A program made the translations under genes and the position numbers. Shown piece after piece: positions 8,116 through 16,064 of a stretch of 64,000 nt of DNA (positions within the stretch are counted from its first letter, which is position 1; each line of letters begins with the position of its first letter). The notes beneath the pieces were generated by a model. It did no database searches. It had not been told where the DNA came from and worked only from the letters and a program-made list of their open reading frames with translations. The DNA lies in assembly GCA_963558965.1 (NCBI GenBank), contig CAUWIT010000002.1, forward strand, positions 73,315 to 137,314, in the 5' to 3' direction. The DNA is from Gallibacter sp963558965 (GTDB lineage Bacteria; Bacillota; Clostridia; Peptostreptococcales; Anaerovoracaceae).

Positions 8116-9498
8116 ATGTCAAATAAATGGTATAAGCAGATGAAACACCAAAATGGTGTACCATATTGCCCATGTGGACCATTTAAGTTGAGACTTCCAT
8201 TTATTCACTACAAACTAGAATATGTGGAATTTTTACAAGGTCTGATTTTGGGCGTAACAGGATTGAGTTCTATTCCTTATTTGATAGATTATTTGGGATT
8301 GCCTTATGAACTTGCATGGAGCTGTGTAATCCTCGAAGTCGCGTTATATATGCTACATTGCTTATTAGGGGATCCTGTGGTACCGGGATGGATCACTCCA
8401 TCCCTACCACTAACCTTAGTCTTTTTAGAAGGCTTTGAAAAGGGAGACGAACGTATCCAAGCTATGATAGCATTGCAATTGTTGGTAGGACTTATATTTA
8501 TATTTATGGGTGTAACCAAACTTGCAGATAAATTTGTAGGAGCAGTACCTGACTCAATAAAGGGCGGTATATTATTAGCAGCGCCATTTACAGTAATAGC
8601 AGGTCAAATAGGAGATGGTGGCAATATGCACAAATATCCTATTGCAATATGTGCTGGCGTGGGACTGTTAATATTGATAAGCTTCTCAGATGCGTATCAA
8701 GCTAAAAGAGCAAAAAGCAAAGTTTTAGATGTAATAGCAAAATACGGAAATTTATTCCCGTACCTATTAGCTATGGTAGTTGGATTAGTAATAGGAGAGC
8801 TTGCAACACCAAAAGTTGAATTAGGCACATTTATCAAGATACCAAACTTTGGCCAGATGTTTAGTGAAGTAAGCGTATTTGGCGTAGGATTGCCATCTAC
8901 AGATATGTTTATAAAAGCATTGCCTTTGGCACTTGTAGTATATGTAATAGCTTTTGGAGATTTTATTACAAGTAAAACTTTGGTAGAAGAAGCTCAGGAA
9001 TCAAGAAAAGAAGATTATGTTGACTTTAACTCTAGCCGTTCAAATTTAATAAGTGGTATTAGAAATGTAATTTTAGGAATCTTTGCACCATTCCCACCTT
9101 TATCAGGTCCATTATGGGTTGGTATGACAGTATCAATTTCAATGAGATACCAAGAAGGTAAAGAGGCTATGAAGAGTCTTATAGGCGGAATGGCATCATT
9201 TAGAATCGCAACTTTTCTAAGTGTTATATGCATACCGGTTGTTACACTTTTTGAACCACTTTTCCCAGTAGGTGCTTCAATCACATTGTTATTCCAAGCT
9301 TTTGTATGTGCAAGAATAGGTATGGACTACTGTAAAACTCCTAGAGATAAAATGATTGCAGGCATTATGGCTGCAGTACTTGCAACAGAAGGATCAGCTT
9401 GGGCATCAGCTTGGGCTCTAGGTATTGGATTTGGATTAAATATCTTTTTATCTAATATCGATTACGGCAATAGTAATAAAAAAAAGGAGGAAAACTAA
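8116..9498 (+). CDS. NCS2-like (xanthine/uracil permease superfamily) membrane transporter
   Basis: A 460-residue polytopic membrane protein with 10 or more hydrophobic helices. The overall pattern resembles solute-carrier family 23/NCS2 permeases, including a conserved acidic residue in a late helix (ATEGSAWASAW) and the GILLAAPFTVIAG repeat half. It is not a typical uracil or xanthine permease, so the substrate is open; an organic acid of the cluster is possible. Start at the ATG at 8116 (GGAGAG 10 bases upstream). By my count glutamine codons are about 8 CAA to 3 CAG, while the preceding MFS gene is nearly all CAG. This suggests that this gene and its small partner had a separate origin. 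Its stop overlaps the next start (TAATG). Confidence 0.7.
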   Translation: MSNKWYKQMKHQNGVPYCPCGPFKLRLPFIHYKLEYVEFLQGLILGVTGLSSIPYLIDYLGLPYELAWSCVILEVALYMLHCLLGDPVVPGWITPSLPLTLVFLEGFEKGDERIQAMIALQLLVGLIFIFMGVTKLADKFVGAVPDSIKGGILLAAPFTVIAGQIGDGGNMHKYPIAICAGVGLLILISFSDAYQAKRAKSKVLDVIAKYGNLFPYLLAMVVGLVIGELATPKVELGTFIKIPNFGQMFSEVSVFGVGLPSTDMFIKALPLALVVYVIAFGDFITSKTLVEEAQESRKEDYVDFNSSRSNLISGIRNVILGIFAPFPPLSGPLWVGMTVSISMRYQEGKEAMKSLIGGMASFRIATFLSVICIPVVTLFEPLFPVGASITLLFQAFVCARIGMDYCKTPRDKMIAGIMAAVLATEGSAWASAWALGIGFGLNIFLSNIDYGNSNKKKEEN

Positions 9499-9821
9499 TG
9501 TCAGCGAAATATTTACATATTGGTATCCCGGTTACAAATAAAAAACCAGGAATGATATATAATGAACCAATGAAACTTTGGATGACAGAAGATATTGACG
9601 GCTATGATTACAAAATAGAGTATTTAAAATACGAAGAGGGTACTCCGTTTCCAGAAGTAATGCATAAAAATCCACATATAGCATATGAAGTGGATGATAT
9701 CGAAAAGTACATCGCAGATGGAGATGAAGTATTATTTGGACCAAAGCCAAATTCTAAGGGTAATACATTTGCCTTTATTATGAAGGACAATGTTATTATT
9801 GAGCTTTGCGAAAAGAAATAA
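9498..9821 (+). CDS. small VOC/glyoxalase-like protein
   Basis: A 107-residue protein with a beta-alpha-beta-beta-beta look: an N-terminal strand YLHIGIPVT, a central YKIEYLKYE strand, HIAYEVDDIEKYI, and a C-terminal strand-turn-strand GNTFAFIMKDNVIIELCEKK ending in the Glu that binds metal in many vicinal-oxygen-chelate proteins. His and Glu at the expected places (HI near 7, HIAYEV near 58, IELCE at the end) support a VOC fold. It overlaps the transporter stop by one base and has a strong AAGGAGG site, so the two are translationally coupled. Function unknown; isomerase, lyase or binding protein for the transported compound are options. Confidence 0.65.
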   Translation: MSAKYLHIGIPVTNKKPGMIYNEPMKLWMTEDIDGYDYKIEYLKYEEGTPFPEVMHKNPHIAYEVDDIEKYIADGDEVLFGPKPNSKGNTFAFIMKDNVIIELCEKK

Positions 9822-9860
9822 TAAATAAGAAAAAATATAGTATACAGGGATAATTGAAAA

Positions 9861-9911
9861 GAGCAAGACCATGCATCATAACTAGGATATTTTATGATCT
9901 TGCTTTTTTTG
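9861..9911 (+). terminator. partial terminator within the cluster
   Basis: Imperfect hairpin: AGCAAGA and CATCATA on the left, TATGAT and CTTGCT on the right, followed by a T-run. It separates the second ene-reductase from the upstream genes, which may therefore be expressed less tightly together. Confidence 0.6.
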
Positions 9912-9960
9912 TAAAAAAATATAGAGAAAATTAGCAAATTTAGGTTGGGAGAATATTAAA

Positions 9961-11964
9961 ATGAAAAAACAGTATGAAAAAATCTTTGAGCCATTGACAG
10001 TTAAAACTATGACTATGAAAAATAGAGTAGCTATGTGTCCAATGGGAACAAACTATGGTCTATCAAACGGAAGTATGTCAGATGATCATATTAGCTATTA
10101 TGAGAACAGAGCTAAGGGTGGCACTGGACTTTTAATCGTTGAAAATATCAATGTTATGTACCCGCTAGGCTCAAATGGAACTACACAGATTAGAATCGAT
10201 CAGGACTGCTATATTCCAAGATTGTTTGAATTAACTGAAGCAGTTCATAAACACGACGGCTGTATTGCAGTACAGATTAACCACGCAGGAGCTTCAGCTA
10301 TGTCATCAAGAATAGGTATGCAACCTGTATCAGCCTCTAATATTCCTTCAAAGGCAGGTGGAGAAATTCCTAGACCTTTAACAGTGGAAGAAATATATGA
10401 AATAGCTGGAAAATACGGTGAGGCTGCGAAGAGAGTACAGATGGCAGGATTTGATGCTGTGGAAATACACGGCGGTCATTCTTACTTAATCAGCCAGTTC
10501 CTATCACCAACAACTAATGACAGAACTGATGAATTTGGTGGAAGCGTTGAAAACAGATGTAGATTTGCAAGACTTGTCTGTGAAGAGGTTCGTAAAAATG
10601 TAGGTCCAAATTTCCCAATTATTTTGAGAGTTAGTGCAGAAGAATTTATGAAAGATGGCAATACTTTAGAAGATACTTTAGAGTACTTAACTTATCTTGA
10701 TGAATATGTTGATATTTACGACGTATCAGCTGGTCTAAATGGTTCAATTCAAAAGCAGATCGATGCTAACTACTATGAAGATGGTTGGAGATCATATATG
10801 GCAAAGGCTGTTAAAGAAAAGTTTGGAAAACCTTGTATGACAATGGGTAACATTAGAGATCCAAAGGCTGCAGAGGAAATCCTAGAAAGAGGAGATGCTG
10901 ATATTATCGGTATGGGTAGAGGCCTAATTGCAGAACCACATTGGGTTAACAAGGTTTACGAAGGTAGAGAAGATGAGCTTCGTAAGTGTATTTCTTGTAA
11001 TATCGGTTGTGCAGGACATAGAATTGGTAAAAATAGACCTATTAGATGTACTGTAAATCCAGCAGTTCAGCGTGGTGACGAATACAAGGAAAAGAAAATC
11101 AACAAAGCTTGCAATGTAGTAGTTATAGGTGGAGGTACAGCAGGTCTTGAAGCTGCATGTACAGCTGCAGAAGTAGGTTGCACAACATTTTTAATTGAAA
11201 AAGAGCAGGAGCTTGGTGGTTTAGCTACAGTTATTTCTCAGCTTCCTGATAAAAATAGATTGGGAGATTTTCCAAAGTATCTAATAAATAGAGCAAAAAA
11301 GTTACATAATTTATTTGTATTTAAGGGAACAGAAGCAAATGCTCAGTTTGTTAAAACTTTAAATCCAGATGTAATTGTAAATGCTACTGGTTCTACACCG
11401 ATTTTATCACCGATCAATGGACTTAAGGATAATATTGATAAGGAAAATGGAAAAGTTATGTCAATTTTATCAATGATTGAAAAAGCGAAAAACGGTGGAT
11501 TTGGTGAAGAGCTAAATGGTAAAAAAGTCATTGTTGTAGGTGGCGGCGCTGTTGGCTTAGATGTAGTTGAATACTTTGCACCTAAGGGAGCAGATGTAAC
11601 AATTATTGAAAAACTTCCAGCAATAGGAAATGGCCTTGATCCAGTTTCAACAAATGATTTTAAAACTCTTATGAGTGATCACAATGTAACTCAGCTTGTA
11701 GATACAGCCCTTGTTAAAATCAATGAGGATTCATTTGTTATTGAAAAAGATGGCAAGGAAGAAACTCTAGGATTTGACTATGGATTTGTATGCTTAGGTA
11801 TGAAAGCTAACAATCCGATTATAGGAACTCTAGAAGAAACTTTTGAAGATGTCGATATTGTAAACATTGGAGATAGCAAGAGAGCTAGACGTATTATAGA
11901 AGGTATCGAAGAAGGTAGAAATAAAGTTTTAGATATCTTAAAGGACAAGGGATTGTTTAACTAA
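9961..11964 (+). CDS. NADH:flavin oxidoreductase / ene-reductase, second copy (FMN + 4Fe-4S + FAD)
   Basis: A 667-residue paralogue of the enzyme encoded at 3891. The old-yellow-enzyme barrel (VKNRVAMCPMGTNYG; HGGHSYLISQFLSP; NDRTDEFGGSVENRCRF) is followed by the Fe-S motif CISCNIGC...C and by FAD- and NAD-binding GGGTAGLE and GGGAVGLD motifs. Unlike its paralogue it keeps the His of QINHAG. It also has a longer C-terminal half, with an insertion near residues 455-520. Members reduce activated C=C bonds of enoates, enones, bile-acid intermediates or dienoyl-CoA. A leader of about 140 bases with a hairpin lies upstream, and a U-tailed terminator closes the cluster downstream. Substrate not deducible from the sequence. 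Confidence 0.9.
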   Translation: MKKQYEKIFEPLTVKTMTMKNRVAMCPMGTNYGLSNGSMSDDHISYYENRAKGGTGLLIVENINVMYPLGSNGTTQIRIDQDCYIPRLFELTEAVHKHDGCIAVQINHAGASAMSSRIGMQPVSASNIPSKAGGEIPRPLTVEEIYEIAGKYGEAAKRVQMAGFDAVEIHGGHSYLISQFLSPTTNDRTDEFGGSVENRCRFARLVCEEVRKNVGPNFPIILRVSAEEFMKDGNTLEDTLEYLTYLDEYVDIYDVSAGLNGSIQKQIDANYYEDGWRSYMAKAVKEKFGKPCMTMGNIRDPKAAEEILERGDADIIGMGRGLIAEPHWVNKVYEGREDELRKCISCNIGCAGHRIGKNRPIRCTVNPAVQRGDEYKEKKINKACNVVVIGGGTAGLEAACTAAEVGCTTFLIEKEQELGGLATVISQLPDKNRLGDFPKYLINRAKKLHNLFVFKGTEANAQFVKTLNPDVIVNATGSTPILSPINGLKDNIDKENGKVMSILSMIEKAKNGGFGEELNGKKVIVVGGGAVGLDVVEYFAPKGADVTIIEKLPAIGNGLDPVSTNDFKTLMSDHNVTQLVDTALVKINEDSFVIEKDGKEETLGFDYGFVCLGMKANNPIIGTLEETFEDVDIVNIGDSKRARRIIEGIEEGRNKVLDILKDKGLFN

Positions 11965-12007
11965 AGTCTTCAATAACCAAAATATATATAACTAATAACC
12001 AAAAAAT

Positions 12008-12046
12008 AAGACTGCCTGGATTTGAAAAGGCAGTCTTGTTTTTTAT
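12008..12046. terminator. bidirectional terminator
   Basis: AAGACTGCCT and AGGCAGTCTT arms around a 10-base loop, with a T-rich tail to the right and an A-run to the left. It serves the ene-reductase gene and the convergent transporter gene. Confidence 0.88.
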
Positions 12047-12705
12047 TTTATTGCGTATTTGGTTTTCATAAGTGCGGCGCCTATGCCCACAACGATAATA
12101 CCAGCTACAATAGCTTCAGGAACACCATTGATACCGATAATACCTAGTATAAAATTGTAAACTGTTTCACTTGCAACTTCATTTGCTTTTGCATATGCAT
12201 CCTTGAAGAAAACGAAGATGAAATTCATTACTAGCAATGTATTTACCAATGAACCAGCAACCCCTGAAACACCCAAAGCGACATTCATATGTGCACGTGA
12301 TGGTTCTTTTTTTGTTTTCATAATTAGTTTGTATATGTAGTAAGGGATGATACCTACCAATATACGTGGTACAAAACAGATAATTAAACTACCTATGCCT
12401 CCGTGAATATCTCCCACTGTTATAAATGGTGAAAATACAAAAGAAGTGGCAGTTGGATTGATTGTGTTGTTTATCAAACTTGTAAGTCCGAAAACACCGC
12501 CTAAAAATGCACCTTTTTTTGGTCCAAGCATAAGTGAACCTATAATTACAGGCACATGGATAATAGTTGCTCTTGTGAAGCCAAGTGGTATGTAACCGAT
12601 AAATGGTGTAAATGCCATAATCACTATGATGCCGCTGAAAAGTGCTAGCTGCACAAGGCCTAATGTACGCTGTGATGAAACGTTTCTTGATTGTAAATTA
12701 CTCAT
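12043..12705 (-). CDS. ECF transporter S component (vitamin-binding membrane subunit)
   Basis: A 220-residue membrane protein with about six hydrophobic helices. The pattern GYIPLGFTRATIIHVPVIIGSLMLGPKKGAFLG is typical of substrate-specific (S) components of energy-coupling-factor transporters, in particular the pantothenate-type/HmpT-like group. It would bind a vitamin and pair with shared EcfT/EcfA subunits encoded elsewhere; none are in this window. The promoter is at 12759-12786 and an AGGAGAGG site precedes the start. A 12-base perfect palindrome lies in its 5' untranslated region. The exact vitamin (pantothenate is my first guess) is not established. Confidence 0.78.
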   Translation of the reverse strand: MSNLQSRNVSSQRTLGLVQLALFSGIIVIMAFTPFIGYIPLGFTRATIIHVPVIIGSLMLGPKKGAFLGGVFGLTSLINNTINPTATSFVFSPFITVGDIHGGIGSLIICFVPRILVGIIPYYIYKLIMKTKKEPSRAHMNVALGVSGVAGSLVNTLLVMNFIFVFFKDAYAKANEVASETVYNFILGIIGINGVPEAIVAGIIVVGIGAALMKTKYAIK

Positions 12706-12727
12706 ATTTTCCTCTCCTTGTTATCAT

Positions 12728-12739
12728 TCTCAATTGAGA
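12728..12739 (-). promoter_or_regulatory. palindromic operator candidate before the ECF S-component gene
   Basis: Perfect 12-base palindrome TCTCAATTGAGA lying about 13-24 bases downstream of the predicted minus-strand start point. Such a position suits a repressor. No known binding-site family is recognised. Confidence 0.35.
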
Positions 12740-12758
12740 TATAATACAATACTCAAAT

Positions 12759-12786
12759 ATTATAATGTTTACTGTATTTTTTTCAA
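12759..12786 (-). promoter_or_regulatory. promoter of the ECF S-component gene
   Basis: On the minus strand TTGAAA (12781-12786) and TATAAT (12759-12764) are separated by 16 bases. Confidence 0.6.
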
Positions 12787-12862
12787 GGAAATCATGCAAT
12801 TTTATGTGCAAAGGTGTTATAATAAGTTGTTAATTAGGAAGAAAAAGGATGGTTGTATCACT

Positions 12863-14044
12863 ATGACTGATAAAGATAAATTAAATGATAAAGAAAAAGT
12901 AAATAAAAGCAATGAATCTACGGAAAAACGCAAGGAAATCGAAGGTATACTTGAAATTGCTGACGGTGGATTTGGATTTTTAAGATTTGATAATTTCCTA
13001 ACTAGTGAAGACGATGTATATGTTGCAAACAGTCAGATTAGGAGATTTAATTTAAAAACTGGTGATAAGGTGAGAGGGATTGCAAGAGAACCAAGGACTG
13101 GAGAGAAATTCGGTGCCATTCTTATGATAAATGCAATCAACGGCGAAGATCCTGAAAAGGCAAAAAAGAGACCTGACTTTGAAAAACTAACGCCTATTTT
13201 CCCAGATAGACGTATCGTTTTAGAGGATGGTAAGGACCTATCTATGAGACTTATCGATTTAGTTGCACCTATTGGTTTTGGGCAGAGGGGACTTATAGTT
13301 GCTCAACCAAAAGCAGGTAAAACAGTTCTTATGAAAAAAATCGCAGCTAGTATAGAAAAACATTATAAAGATGCTGAGCTTATAATTTTGTTAGTAGACG
13401 AAAGACCAGAAGAAGTAACAGATATGAAGCGTTCTCTAAAAGGAGATGGAGAAGTTATCTATTCCACTTTTGATGAACAGCCAGCACATCATGTAAAAGT
13501 TGCTGAAATGGTACTTGCAAGAGCAAACCGTTTAGCAGAACATGGAAAAGATGTTATTATACTTATGGATAGTATCACAAGACTTGCAAGAGCGTATAAC
13601 CTAGTTGTGCCTGCATCTGGTAGAACTTTGTCCGGCGGTCTTGATCCAGCTTCTCTTTATAAACCTAAAAAGTTTTTTGGAGCAGCTCGTAATCTTGAAG
13701 AGGGTGGCAGTATAACTATTTTGGCTACTGCTCTTGTAGATACAGGCAGCAGAATGGATGATGTTATATACGAAGAATTTAAGGGTACAGGAAATATGGA
13801 ACTTCACTTAGACAGAAGTTTGTCCGAAAAACGTATATTCCCAGCCATTGATTTAAACAAATCCGGCACACGAAGAGAAGAGCTATTGCTTACACAAGAA
13901 GAACTTGCAACAGTATGGCGCATGAGAAAAGCATTGTCATCTGGCACAGTCCAAGAAGCAACAGAAAAAATTATAGACAATATGGCTATGACAAAAAACA
14001 ACAAAGAATTTATGAATATAGTAGATAAAATCAAATTTGAATAA
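12863..14044 (+). CDS. rho: transcription termination factor Rho
   Basis: Hexameric RNA-dependent ATPase that ends transcription. The 393-residue protein begins with a short charged stretch, then the cold-shock-like RNA-binding domain (GFGFLRFDNFLTSEDDVYVANSQIRRF). The RecA-type ATPase core follows with P-loop QPKAGKT, Walker B VIILMDSITRLARAYN and the Q-loop/R-loop region SGRTLSGGLD. The long upstream extension of the open frame is not conserved protein; the ATG at 12863 after AAAAGGATGG is preferred. A possible -10 TATAAT lies at 12818-12823. It lacks the N-terminal helical domain of some Rho proteins. prmC follows 15 bases later. Confidence 0.95.
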   Translation: MTDKDKLNDKEKVNKSNESTEKRKEIEGILEIADGGFGFLRFDNFLTSEDDVYVANSQIRRFNLKTGDKVRGIAREPRTGEKFGAILMINAINGEDPEKAKKRPDFEKLTPIFPDRRIVLEDGKDLSMRLIDLVAPIGFGQRGLIVAQPKAGKTVLMKKIAASIEKHYKDAELIILLVDERPEEVTDMKRSLKGDGEVIYSTFDEQPAHHVKVAEMVLARANRLAEHGKDVIILMDSITRLARAYNLVVPASGRTLSGGLDPASLYKPKKFFGAARNLEEGGSITILATALVDTGSRMDDVIYEEFKGTGNMELHLDRSLSEKRIFPAIDLNKSGTRREELLLTQEELATVWRMRKALSSGTVQEATEKIIDNMAMTKNNKEFMNIVDKIKFE

Positions 14045-14059
14045 CAGGGGGCATGATAG

Positions 14060-14923
14060 ATGGGACTATTAGTTTCAGATATAATAAAAATGGCACAGAC
14101 TCAGCTAAGCGAAGCAGGCATAGAAAATGCAAAAGGAGAAGCTGAGCAGATTTATTGCCACATGAAAAAAATAGACAGAACAGGTTTCTTTATGAGATGG
14201 TCTAAAGAAGCAGGCGAAATAGAGACAGAACAGTATTTCGATATGATAGCTCAAAGAGCAAAAAGAAGACCTATGCAACATATTTTAGGGGAAACAGAGT
14301 TTATGGGATATCCTTTTGTGGTAAAGGAAAATGTACTTATCCCGAGAATGGACACAGAAGTTGTTGTAGATGAGACTTTGAAACTTGTAAATCACAAGGA
14401 TAGCGTTTTAGATTTGTGTTGCGGTTCTGGGGTTATAGGTATATCCTTAGTAAAATGCGCAGCGGAACAGAAAAAAGTATTGAAACTTACATCTTCTGAT
14501 TTTAGCGAAGATGCTATCGCACTAACAAGGGAAAACGCACAATTAAACGATGTAAAACTTGAAATTTACAAAGGCGATTTGTTCGAACCTTTGAAGAGAA
14601 AAAAATTCAATGTAATCGTCTCAAACCCTCCATATATTAGAAGCGATGTAATACCGACTTTGGATATTGAGGTTAGAGAATACGATCCAATAGAAGCTTT
14701 GGACGGCGGTGAAGACGGTCTTGAGTTTTACAGACGCATAGTTGAAAAAGCACCTGAACATCTTAAGAAAAAGGGTTATCTGATTTTTGAGATCGGTCAC
14801 GATCAGGGCATTGCAGTTGCAGAGCTTTTAAAACAAAGTGGATATTTTGAAAATATAGAAATTTCACAGGACCTAACAGGCAGAGAACGCATGGTAAAAG
14901 GTCAGTTAAAAGGGAAAAAATAA
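14060..14923 (+). CDS. prmC: peptide chain release factor N5-glutamine methyltransferase
   Basis: Methylates the Gln of the GGQ motif in release factors with S-adenosylmethionine. The 287-residue protein has the N-terminal helical domain (residues 1-75), the SAM-binding VLDLCCGSGVIGI and the catalytic NPPY motif in VIVSNPPYIRSD, followed by ALDGGEDGLEFYR. It follows rho directly. The release-factor gene prfA, often adjacent to prmC, is 12 kb downstream here. The transcript reaches the hydE leader region, but that leader holds its own terminator. Confidence 0.93.
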   Translation: MGLLVSDIIKMAQTQLSEAGIENAKGEAEQIYCHMKKIDRTGFFMRWSKEAGEIETEQYFDMIAQRAKRRPMQHILGETEFMGYPFVVKENVLIPRMDTEVVVDETLKLVNHKDSVLDLCCGSGVIGISLVKCAAEQKKVLKLTSSDFSEDAIALTRENAQLNDVKLEIYKGDLFEPLKRKKFNVIVSNPPYIRSDVIPTLDIEVREYDPIEALDGGEDGLEFYRRIVEKAPEHLKKKGYLIFEIGHDQGIAVAELLKQSGYFENIEISQDLTGRERMVKGQLKGKK

Positions 14924-14930
14924 TTAAATA

Positions 14931-15082
14931 ACAAGATATGTACTGAGAGCTGAGGGCCAAAGGTACCGAGGAGTAAGGCATATACTAATTGATAGGCGAA
15001 AAAGACATTTGCGCTTAGTCATTATATTTGGTGTACTAAAATCCTCTCAGGCATATATTGTATGTTTTGAGAGGATTTTTTT
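14931..15082 (+). promoter_or_regulatory. structured leader with exclusive P1/terminator stems before hydE (riboswitch-like, class unassigned)
   Basis: A 5' arm (ATATG at 14936-14940 and CTGAGAG at 14943-14949) pairs with CTCTCAG (15044-15050) and CATAT (15052-15056) to close a region of about 100 bases. The same CTCTCA forms the left arm of a U-tailed terminator whose right arm also carries the hydE ribosome-binding site. The two stems exclude each other, as in an attenuating riboswitch in which a stable P1 means ON. Internal blocks GAGAG, CCGAGGAGTAA and CTCTCAGG echo the glycine riboswitch (GGAGAG, CCGAAGGAGCAA, CTCTCAGG) but with deviations, so I do not assign the class. Confidence 0.65.
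15038..15082 (+). terminator. attenuator hairpin overlapping the hydE ribosome-binding site
   Basis: AAAATCCTCTCA pairs with TGAGAGGATTTT across an 18-base loop and ends in seven T residues, which touch the hydE ATG. The right arm contains AGAGGA at 15070-15075, the only good Shine-Dalgarno sequence for hydE. The hairpin would therefore block both transcription and translation. Confidence 0.85.
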
Positions 15083-16045
15083 ATGGATAAAAATGAGATA
15101 ATTAGAGCTTTGAAAAGTGATGATTTTTCATATTATTACGGAATGGCAGATCGTATACGCAGGCAGTACAAAGGTGAAGAAGTGCTTATCAGAGCCATCA
15201 TTGAGTTTAGCAACTACTGTACTATGAAATGCAAGTACTGTGGATTAAACTGCACCAATAAAAAAGCTTTAAGATATCGTATGGACGTGGATGAAATTGT
15301 AAAGGTTGCAAAGGAAGCTATTGACGCAGGGTATAGAACTATAGTTTTGCAAGGTGGGGAAGATCCAGTATTTGCAGATGGAAAGCTGCTAAAAAGTGTA
15401 ATTGAAGAAATAAAAAATTATGATAGTGGTGTTGCTGTAACTCTCAGTGCGGGAGAGCTAAAACCACAAGTGCTTAAAATGTTAAAAGAAGCAGGCGCAG
15501 ATAGATATTTGCTCCGTCATGAAACTTCAGACAGAGAGTTATATAAAAGCATTCATCCAGGTAAGACTTTTGAAGAGAGAAAACAAGTGCTTGAAACGCT
15601 AAAAAGTCTGGGTTATGAAACAGGTAGTGGATTTATGGTTGGCATTCCTGGACAAAGCATAGAGTCATTGGCAGATGATTTGCTATTTTTAAAGGAAATA
15701 CCTTGTGATATGGCAGGTATGGGACCGTATATTTCTCATCCTCAAACTCCACTTGCAGGAAACCCTAACGGAAGCACAGAGTTAACTAAAAGGTGTGTTG
15801 CAATAGCTAGGATTTTACTTCCTGAGTGCAATTTGCCTGTAACTACTGCGGTGGGAGTTTTGGATTTGGAAGAGCGCAAAAAGGCATTTGGCTGCGGTGC
15901 AAATGTTATTATGAGAAAAGTTAATCCGGCTAAATATAAAAAAGCTTATGAGATATACCCAGCTGATTTGGGTGAAACAAACGTTATTGAAGAGAGGCAT
16001 CAGTTAGAGGAAATGATAAAATCATTGGGCAGGGTGCCTGTTTAA
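15083..16045 (+). CDS. hydE: [FeFe]-hydrogenase H-cluster radical SAM maturase HydE
   Basis: Radical S-adenosylmethionine enzyme of the biotin-synthase family that works on the iron-cysteine synthon made by HydG during assembly of the hydrogenase di-iron subcluster. The 320-residue protein has the radical-SAM cysteines in CTMKCKYCGLNC near residues 50-57, the GEDPVF segment and the conserved C-terminal TTAVGVLDLEERKKAFGCGANVIMRKVNP. I do not see a clear second C-terminal cluster motif. It is first in a hydE-hydG-hydF operon and lies directly behind the attenuator. No structural hydrogenase gene is in the window. Confidence 0.93.
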   Translation: MDKNEIIRALKSDDFSYYYGMADRIRRQYKGEEVLIRAIIEFSNYCTMKCKYCGLNCTNKKALRYRMDVDEIVKVAKEAIDAGYRTIVLQGGEDPVFADGKLLKSVIEEIKNYDSGVAVTLSAGELKPQVLKMLKEAGADRYLLRHETSDRELYKSIHPGKTFEERKQVLETLKSLGYETGSGFMVGIPGQSIESLADDLLFLKEIPCDMAGMGPYISHPQTPLAGNPNGSTELTKRCVAIARILLPECNLPVTTAVGVLDLEERKKAFGCGANVIMRKVNPAKYKKAYEIYPADLGETNVIEERHQLEEMIKSLGRVPV

Positions 16046-16064
16046 AAGCGAGGAGGAAATACAA

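Noticed and set aside
14941..15056. Firm call of a glycine riboswitch before hydE
   Set aside because: Several blocks match, but one base is missing in the CCGAAGG block and P2/P3 are unclear; kept as an unassigned leader.
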